Source of the DNA: Microbulbifer sp. SAOS-129_SWC | Lineage (GTDB): Bacteria; Pseudomonadota; Gammaproteobacteria; Pseudomonadales; Cellvibrionaceae | NCBI RefSeq assembly: GCF_039696035.1 | Contig: NZ_CP155567.1 | Location: 4,570,465-4,634,464 of the forward strand | Length of the DNA stretch: 64,000 nt | Reading direction: 5' to 3' | Shown here: positions 59,578 through 64,000 of the stretch, in pieces | Layout: the number at the start of each line of letters is the position of its first letter | Position numbering within the stretch: position 1 is the stretch's first letter | Program-made: the position numbers and the translations under genes | The notes under the pieces: model-generated | What the model was told of the DNA's origin: nothing | Databases searched by the model: none | The model's input: the letters and a program-made list of their open reading frames with translations, nothing else

Positions 59578-60966
59578 TCATTTGCCGATACAGAAGCTGC
59601 CAAAGATCTTGCCCAGCAGTTCGTCGGCGGTCATTGCGCCGGTGATTTCGCCCAGCGCCTGCTGGGCCTGGCGCAGGTCCTCGGCCAGCAGTTCGCCGGC
59701 GCCGCGCTCGTGCAGTTGGCTGCGGCCCTGCTCGATAAAACCCTGGGCGCGGCTGAGGGCATCCAGGTGGCGGCGGCGCGCGCTGAAGGTGCCCTCACTG
59801 GCCCCGCTGTAACCCATGCACTGCTTCAGGTGTGCTTTGAGGTCGTCCAGGCCGGCCCCGGTGCGGGCGCTGATCGCGACGACCGGCACGCCGTCGCTGT
59901 GTGCCTGCAGGCCGGCGCTGTACTCGGTCAGGTCGATCTTGTTGAGCACCAGGGTGAGTTTCTCGGCGTCGGGCAGCTGCGCGGTGAACTCCGGCCACAC
60001 CTGTTCCGGATCGAGCGAATGGGCACTGTCAGCATCGACCACCAGCAGCACGCGATCGGCGTGACGAATCTCGTTCCACGCCCGCTGGATGCCGATCTGC
60101 TCGACCTGGTCGGGGGAATCGCGCAGGCCGGCGGTGTCGGCGAACTGCAGGGGCAGGCCGTCGATATGCACCTGCTCGCGCAGGATGTCGCGGGTGGTGC
60201 CGGCAATATCGGTGACGATGGCGGCGTCGCGGCCGGCCAGTGCGTTCAGCAGGCTGGACTTGCCGGCGTTGGGACGCCCGGCAATGGCCACCGCCATGCC
60301 CTCGCGCAGGATGCTGCCCTGGCGCGCCTGGCGCTCGATGGTGTGCAGCTGGGCGAGTAACGCGTCGATATCCGCCGCGACCTTGCCGTCGGCGAGAAAA
60401 TCGATTTCTTCTTCCGGAAAATCGATTGATGCTTCGACGTAGATACGTAAATGCGTCAGGCTTTCGGCTAACTCTTCGATTTTTTCGGAAAAGACCCCCT
60501 GTAGCGAGCGCATCGCATTGCGCGCCGCCTGCTCGCTGCCGGCCTCGATCAGGTCGGCGATTGCCTCTGCCTGCGCCAGGTCGATCTTGTCGTTGAGAAA
60601 CGCGCGTTCGGAAAATTCTCCCGGACGCGCCTGGCGCGCACCGGCGTCGATCGCGGCGCGCAGCAACTGGTCGAGAATCACCGGGCCGCCGTGGCCCTGC
60701 AGCTCCACCACATCCTCGCCGGTAAATGAATTGGGTCCGGGAAAGAACAGCGCCAGGCCCTGGTCGATCAGCTGTTCTGCGCGGCGGAAGTCGCGGTAGT
60801 GGGCGCGGCGCGGTTGCAGCGGCTGGCTGCCGCAGATGGCCTGGGCGATTTCCAGCGCGCGCGGCCCGGACAGGCGTATCACGCCGATGCCGCCACGGCC
60901 GGGGGCGGTGGCGACGGCGGCGATGGTGTCTCGCCGATTGACGGAAGAGTGGCTTTGCTGCGGCAT
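59578..60966 (-). CDS. mnmE: tRNA modification GTPase MnmE
   Basis: The 462-residue protein has the N-terminal tetrahydrofolate-binding domain ([25 protein letters not shown]), a helical middle domain, an embedded G domain with [14 protein letters not shown] (P-loop, about residues 224-237), DTAGLRDS and NKIDLTE, and the terminal CIGK catalytic motif. It acts with MnmG. The ATG at 60966 is the annotated family start. It precedes an AT-rich gap and is followed upstream by yidC with a terminator between. Confidence 0.98.
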   Translation of the reverse strand: MPQQSHSSVNRRDTIAAVATAPGRGGIGVIRLSGPRALEIAQAICGSQPLQPRRAHYRDFRRAEQLIDQGLALFFPGPNSFTGEDVVELQGHGGPVILDQLLRAAIDAGARQARPGEFSERAFLNDKIDLAQAEAIADLIEAGSEQAARNAMRSLQGVFSEKIEELAESLTHLRIYVEASIDFPEEEIDFLADGKVAADIDALLAQLHTIERQARQGSILREGMAVAIAGRPNAGKSSLLNALAGRDAAIVTDIAGTTRDILREQVHIDGLPLQFADTAGLRDSPDQVEQIGIQRAWNEIRHADRVLLVVDADSAHSLDPEQVWPEFTAQLPDAEKLTLVLNKIDLTEYSAGLQAHSDGVPVVAISARTGAGLDDLKAHLKQCMGYSGASEGTFSARRRHLDALSRAQGFIEQGRSQLHERGAGELLAEDLRQAQQALGEITGAMTADELLGKIFGSFCIGK

Positions 60967-60988
60967 GGGAAAAGTTTACTCAATAACG

Positions 60989-61019
60989 CAAAGGGGCCGC
61001 TGTTGCGGCCCCTTTTTTT
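60989..61019. terminator. Terminator between yidC and mnmE
   Basis: AAGGGGCCGC and GCGGCCCCTT form a perfect 10-bp stem around TGTT, with a run of seven T on the plus strand and AACG beyond the other arm. On the minus strand the A-rich side before it is short, so it works best on the plus strand. It nevertheless lies between yidC and mnmE. Confidence 0.75.
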
Positions 61020-61038
61020 ACTGGTTTGGTGTGCGCGG

Positions 61039-62697
61039 TCAGGCCTTGCCCGAGGCGGCGTCGACCTTCTTGTTGATATACCAGGTCTGGGTGATGGTGA
61101 TCAGGTTGTTGGTGATCCAGTAGAGCACCAGGCCCGCCGGGAACCACAGGAAGAAGAACGTCATCACCACCGGCATCAGCTGCATGATGCGCGCCTGGGT
61201 CGGATCCGTCGGCTGCGGGTTCAGCTTCTGCATAAACCACATGGTGGCGCCGTAGAAAACCGGCAGGATCAGGAACGGGTCCTTGGCCGACAGGTCGTGG
61301 ATCCACAGAATCCACGGCGCGTGGCGCAGCTCCACCGCTTCGGTCAGCATCCAGTAGAGCGCGATGAACACCGGCATCTGCAGCAGCAGTGGCAGGCAGC
61401 CGCCCATCGGGTTGATCTTCTCCCGGCGGTACAACTTCATCGTTTCTTCCGCCAGCTTCTGGCGGTTTTCCTTGTACTGCTCCTGCAGCTTCTTCATCTG
61501 CGGCGCGAACTTGCGCATGCGCGCCATGGATTTCATACCCGCGGACGACAGCGGGTAGAGCAGCGCCTTGATAAAGATGGTCAGCAGGATAATCGCCCAG
61601 CCCCAGTTGCTGACGATGTGCGACTGGATGAAGTGCAGCACGCGGAACAGCGGCTTGGACAGCCACCAGAGCCAGCCGTAGTCGACGGTCAGGTCCAGAT
61701 ACGGGGAGATCTGTTCGAGGCGGTAGATATCCTTGGGGCCGGCATAGAAGGAGGCGGCCAGTTCGCCCTGCTGGCCCGGTGCCACGGTCACCTGCGGGGA
61801 GGTGAAGCCCATGCGGAACATGCCGCCGCCGAGCGCGCGCAGTTCAAAGGTATTTTTGGTGTCCTGCTGCGGTACCCAGGCACTGAGGAAGTAGTGCTGG
61901 ACCATGGCGACCCAGCCGCCCTCGATACTCTCGCGGGTGGGCTTCTCGGTGATTTCTTCGAAGTCCTGCTTGAAGTAGTGCTCGTCCGGGGTGTGCAGCG
62001 CGGCGCCGAGGAAGGGATGCATGCGCAGGCCGGTGTCCATTTGCGGCACGTGGTCATCGCGCTTGATCTGGCCATACAGCGCCGCACTCCACGGCTGGCT
62101 GCTGTTGTTCTGCACCAGGTACGAGACCTTCATCAGGTAGTCACCGCGCTTGAAGGTGTAGCGCTTGGTGATATCGGCGCCGTTCTGCTTCAGCTTCAGG
62201 TCGACGGTCAGGGTGTCCTTGCCTTCCTGCATCGCATACTGCTGCTGGGCACTGCTGAATAGCGGGCGGCCGCCCTTGGCGCTGTCGGTGCCGTTGTGGC
62301 CGATCAGGCCACTCTGCGCCACATAGGTGTTTTCGCGGGTGCGGTTCAGCAGGATCAGTCGCTCGCGCGAATGCAGCGTCTCGGCAAACTGGCGCAGCGC
62401 GACCTTGACGATATCGCCGCCGCGGGGGTCGATCGACAGCTCGAACATGTCGGTGGTGACATGGATCAGCTCGCCGGGCGTGCCGTCACTGCTGGCGGGC
62501 TGGGTGGCGCCGGGGTTCAATTGCGGCACATCGGCGCCGCTGTCGTCTTGCCGGGGCGCGGTCGGTGTGTCGGCGTGTACGACGGTTTCCCGATCCACCG
62601 CCGGCGCTTGCGCCTGCTTGAATTCGCTCCACTGATAGGTCAGTGCCAGGACAACTGCGGCGATTCCGCCCAGCAGCGTGTAGCGTTGCCAATCCAT
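61039..62697 (-). CDS. yidC: Membrane protein insertase YidC
   Basis: The 552-residue protein has an N-terminal membrane helix (DWQRYTLLGGIAAVVLALTYQW), a large periplasmic domain (about residues 30-345), and the five-helix core with LYPLSSAGMKSMARMRKFAPQMKKLQEQY and MGGCLPLLLQMPVFIALYWML. The Lys/Arg-rich loops face the cytoplasm. It inserts inner-membrane proteins alone or with SecYEG. I start at MDWQRYTLL (62697); the longer frame runs through yidD. Confidence 0.97.
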   Translation of the reverse strand: MDWQRYTLLGGIAAVVLALTYQWSEFKQAQAPAVDRETVVHADTPTAPRQDDSGADVPQLNPGATQPASSDGTPGELIHVTTDMFELSIDPRGGDIVKVALRQFAETLHSRERLILLNRTRENTYVAQSGLIGHNGTDSAKGGRPLFSSAQQQYAMQEGKDTLTVDLKLKQNGADITKRYTFKRGDYLMKVSYLVQNNSSQPWSAALYGQIKRDDHVPQMDTGLRMHPFLGAALHTPDEHYFKQDFEEITEKPTRESIEGGWVAMVQHYFLSAWVPQQDTKNTFELRALGGGMFRMGFTSPQVTVAPGQQGELAASFYAGPKDIYRLEQISPYLDLTVDYGWLWWLSKPLFRVLHFIQSHIVSNWGWAIILLTIFIKALLYPLSSAGMKSMARMRKFAPQMKKLQEQYKENRQKLAEETMKLYRREKINPMGGCLPLLLQMPVFIALYWMLTEAVELRHAPWILWIHDLSAKDPFLILPVFYGATMWFMQKLNPQPTDPTQARIMQLMPVVMTFFFLWFPAGLVLYWITNNLITITQTWYINKKVDAASGKA

Positions 62698-62705
62698 GAT
62701 TTTGC

Positions 62706-62939
62706 CTAGTGATTTGTGTTGTGGGGGGCGGGGGGGACCGGGTCCGCGCCGCCTGGATGCCAAGGGTGGCATTTTATAAGGCGCCGTGCGCTTAAATAAC
62801 CCCCCTTGAGGAATCCGTGGGTTTTTAATGCCTCTTCCGCATAATGCGAACAGGTGGGGTAGAAGCGGCACTGGTGGCCGACCCAGGGGCTGGCCAGGTA
62901 GCGGTAGACATGGATCAGCCTGATTGCTAACCAGGTCAC
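62706..62939 (-). CDS. yidD: Membrane protein insertion efficiency factor YidD
   Basis: The 77-residue protein has the YidD signature IRLIHVYRYLASPWVGHQCRFYPTCSHYAEEALKTHG and KGGYLSARRLIKCHPWHPGG, with the conserved Cys pair. It assists YidC-dependent insertion. The start is GTG at 62939, overlapping the rnpA stop as GTGA, which gives the usual YidD length; a 17-codon-longer ATG frame reads into rnpA and is unlikely. Confidence 0.92.
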   Translation of the reverse strand: MTWLAIRLIHVYRYLASPWVGHQCRFYPTCSHYAEEALKTHGFLKGGYLSARRLIKCHPWHPGGADPVPPAPHNTNH

Positions 62940-63328
62940 CGCGGGGCCCGCTCGTGTTCGGCCGCTGCGCGTTTGGCCAGTTTGCGCCACAGTTTATCCA
63001 GCAGCTTGTGCAGGGCCGCGCTGTCCAGCTCACCGGCGCCCGGGCGCGCCAGAACCACCGCGTCCACTGCCGGCAGCTGGTGCTGGCGCAGGCGGAAGGT
63101 TTCGCGAGCGACGCGCTTGATGCGATTGCGGTCGGTGGCGTTGCGGACGTGCTTTTTGGCCATCACCAGTCCGAGACGCGGGTGATCAAGGCCGTTGGGA
63201 CGAGCGAGAATCAGTAGATTCGGATGCGCGGCACGCAGCTGAGTGCCGGAGAAGAGCGCGCGGTAGTGCGCCGCGGTGAGCAGGCGCAGCGGCTTGGGAA
63301 AACCGAACTCGCTGCGCGCCTGATGCAT
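62936..63328 (-). CDS. rnpA: Ribonuclease P protein component RnpA
   Basis: The 130-residue basic protein has FPKPLRLLTAAHYRALFSGTQLR and the RNR motif KKHVRNATDRNRIKRVARETFR. It binds RNase P RNA and helps cleave 5' leaders of tRNA precursors. The ATG at 63328 (MHQARSEFGFPKP) is used; a TTG frame 14 codons longer exists. It lies 44 bases after rpmH and couples to yidD. Confidence 0.95.
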   Translation of the reverse strand: MHQARSEFGFPKPLRLLTAAHYRALFSGTQLRAAHPNLLILARPNGLDHPRLGLVMAKKHVRNATDRNRIKRVARETFRLRQHQLPAVDAVVLARPGAGELDSAALHKLLDKLWRKLAKRAAAEHERAPR

Positions 63329-63372
63329 AGTAGAAGAGAGACCGCGCCCGGTGAGTGGGTGCGGAGTCAATC

Positions 63373-63507
63373 TTATGCGGACAGGACTTTGCGACCTTTG
63401 GCGCGGCGACGGGCAAGGATCTTGCGGCCGTTTTTGGTTGCCATGCGGGCGCGGAATCCGTGGTTGCGCTTGCGCTTCAGGATGCTGGGTTGGAAAGTGC
63501 GTTTCAT
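63373..63507 (-). CDS. rpmH: 50S ribosomal protein L34
   Basis: The 44-residue protein reads [20 protein letters not shown] to start and ends [18 protein letters not shown], the full L34 consensus. The gene is too short for typical ORF lists. A GGTAGCAAGAC site precedes the ATG. Transcribed away from dnaA, it starts the rpmH-rnpA-yidD-yidC-mnmE-mnmG series conserved in gammaproteobacteria. Confidence 0.98.
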   Translation of the reverse strand: MKRTFQPSILKRKRNHGFRARMATKNGRKILARRRAKGRKVLSA

Positions 63508-64000
63508 TGTCTTGCTACCTGAGAACTCTATATTCGAAAAATCTTCGGGTTACCCCCGGCCGCGGCCTGAGCTCCGACCCGTTCGGTCTGTGGTGCCTGG
63601 GCGCCACGTCGACGGAGCAATGCGCTGCGAAGGCGGCGGATTGTATAGAAAGGCACCAGCTAAATCAACGCGCCCCGGGTTAATTTTAGCGTTATCGCGG
63701 CAAGTATCTGATACGACGGGGCGAATCCACGACTGCCCACCGATTGGTCCCAAGATATTCACAGATTGCTGTGGATAAGTTTTCCAGCCTTTTTTCTCCG
63801 GCCTGTTTATTTGTTGGGCAAGTGCTTGATTGTAAGGGACTTTTCGCAGCGTTTTTTTTAATAAAAGCATGCCTTTCTGTGGATAACCCTGGACCCTGGC
63901 GGTATACTGACCCGATCTTTTGGCGGCCCCGGAATCTGTTCCCAACCGGCCTTGCCGCCCACACTTCTATCTTCTTTATATTGGGGTTTTAGGGGGTTAC
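63508..64000. other. rpmH-dnaA intergenic region with DnaA boxes; probable oriC and dnaA promoter
   Basis: Perfect DnaA boxes (TTATCCACA, minus strand) lie at 63770-63778 and 63878-63886, with an AT-rich stretch (T- and A-runs) between 63780 and 63870. TATACT at 63903-63908 is a plus-strand -10; the second DnaA box overlaps its -35, so DnaA could repress its own promoter. dnaA itself would begin past 64000. No gene can be supported in this stretch, though an ORF of about 80 codons exists by chance. Pseudomonas-type origins lie in this same gap. Confidence 0.7.

Noticed and set aside
63744..63992. 82-codon ORF between rpmH and dnaA
   Set aside because: It runs through the perfect DnaA boxes, the AT-rich stretch and the dnaA -10 and has no recognisable protein pattern.
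54300..64000. parS site (TGTTTCACGTGAAACA) near parAB
   Set aside because: I scanned for the core by eye and found only short partial matches, such as GTTTCACG at about 58872; none is palindromic.

Overview
The window is one contiguous, GC-rich stretch of a gammaproteobacterial chromosome. Gene content and protein style suggest a marine Cellvibrionales-type organism close to Microbulbifer or Teredinibacter; this is inferred from the sequence alone. It is the chromosome neighbourhood just before dnaA. The right end carries rpmH-rnpA-yidD-yidC-mnmE-mnmG-rsmG-parA-parB-atpIBEFHAGDC on the minus strand, and dnaA would start on the plus strand just past base 64000.

Layout. 1-11600: a phosphate (Pho) region with the 3' end of phoR and the pstS-pstC-pstA-pstB-phoU cluster, which has a good Pho box before pstS; yaaA, a DUF938 methyltransferase, an M48 lipoprotein protease and a beta-barrel porin are interspersed. 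11700-17470: a split TRAP transporter (DctQ-DctM, then a distant TakP-like binding protein), a YciA thioesterase and two lipoproteins. 17545-24150: uvrD with a LexA-like box, a HexR-type sugar regulator, a DUF4153 membrane protein and a Bcr/CflA efflux pump. 24150-28510: two glutathione transferases, DoxX, a LysR regulator and pirin, the same set as the E. coli yqjF-yqjG/yhaJ-yhaK quinone and aromatic-stress genes. 28570-34990: CPA1 and CPA2 cation/proton antiporters, a class II aldolase, and a LysR regulator divergent from glutathione-dependent formaldehyde dehydrogenase. 35100-43015: glmS and a DeoR regulator, separated from glmU by a three-gene 2-oxoacid dehydrogenase operon. 43160-46630: a CDF transporter, an FNT channel and a gluzincin-like peptidase. 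46800-54100: the complete ATP synthase operon with its promoter and terminator. 54300-64000: chromosome partitioning, tRNA-U34 modification, membrane insertase, RNase P protein and L34, then the dnaA-proximal origin region.

How it fits together. Most of it is core metabolism and cell maintenance: phosphate uptake under PhoBR control, amino-sugar supply for the wall, energy conversion, replication and partition. The accessory interest lies in non-coding DNA. Three long hairpins (7458-7563, 41317-41427, 41501-41608) have unrelated 27-30 bp arms but share a conserved loop of about 52 nt. A multi-stem element lies behind the TakP-like gene (16181-16298), and a 14-bp perfect inverted repeat sits before hexR. 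DnaA boxes are scattered in several intergenic gaps, and two separate gaps look like origins. No tRNA, rRNA, CRISPR array, insertion sequence or prophage gene was seen.
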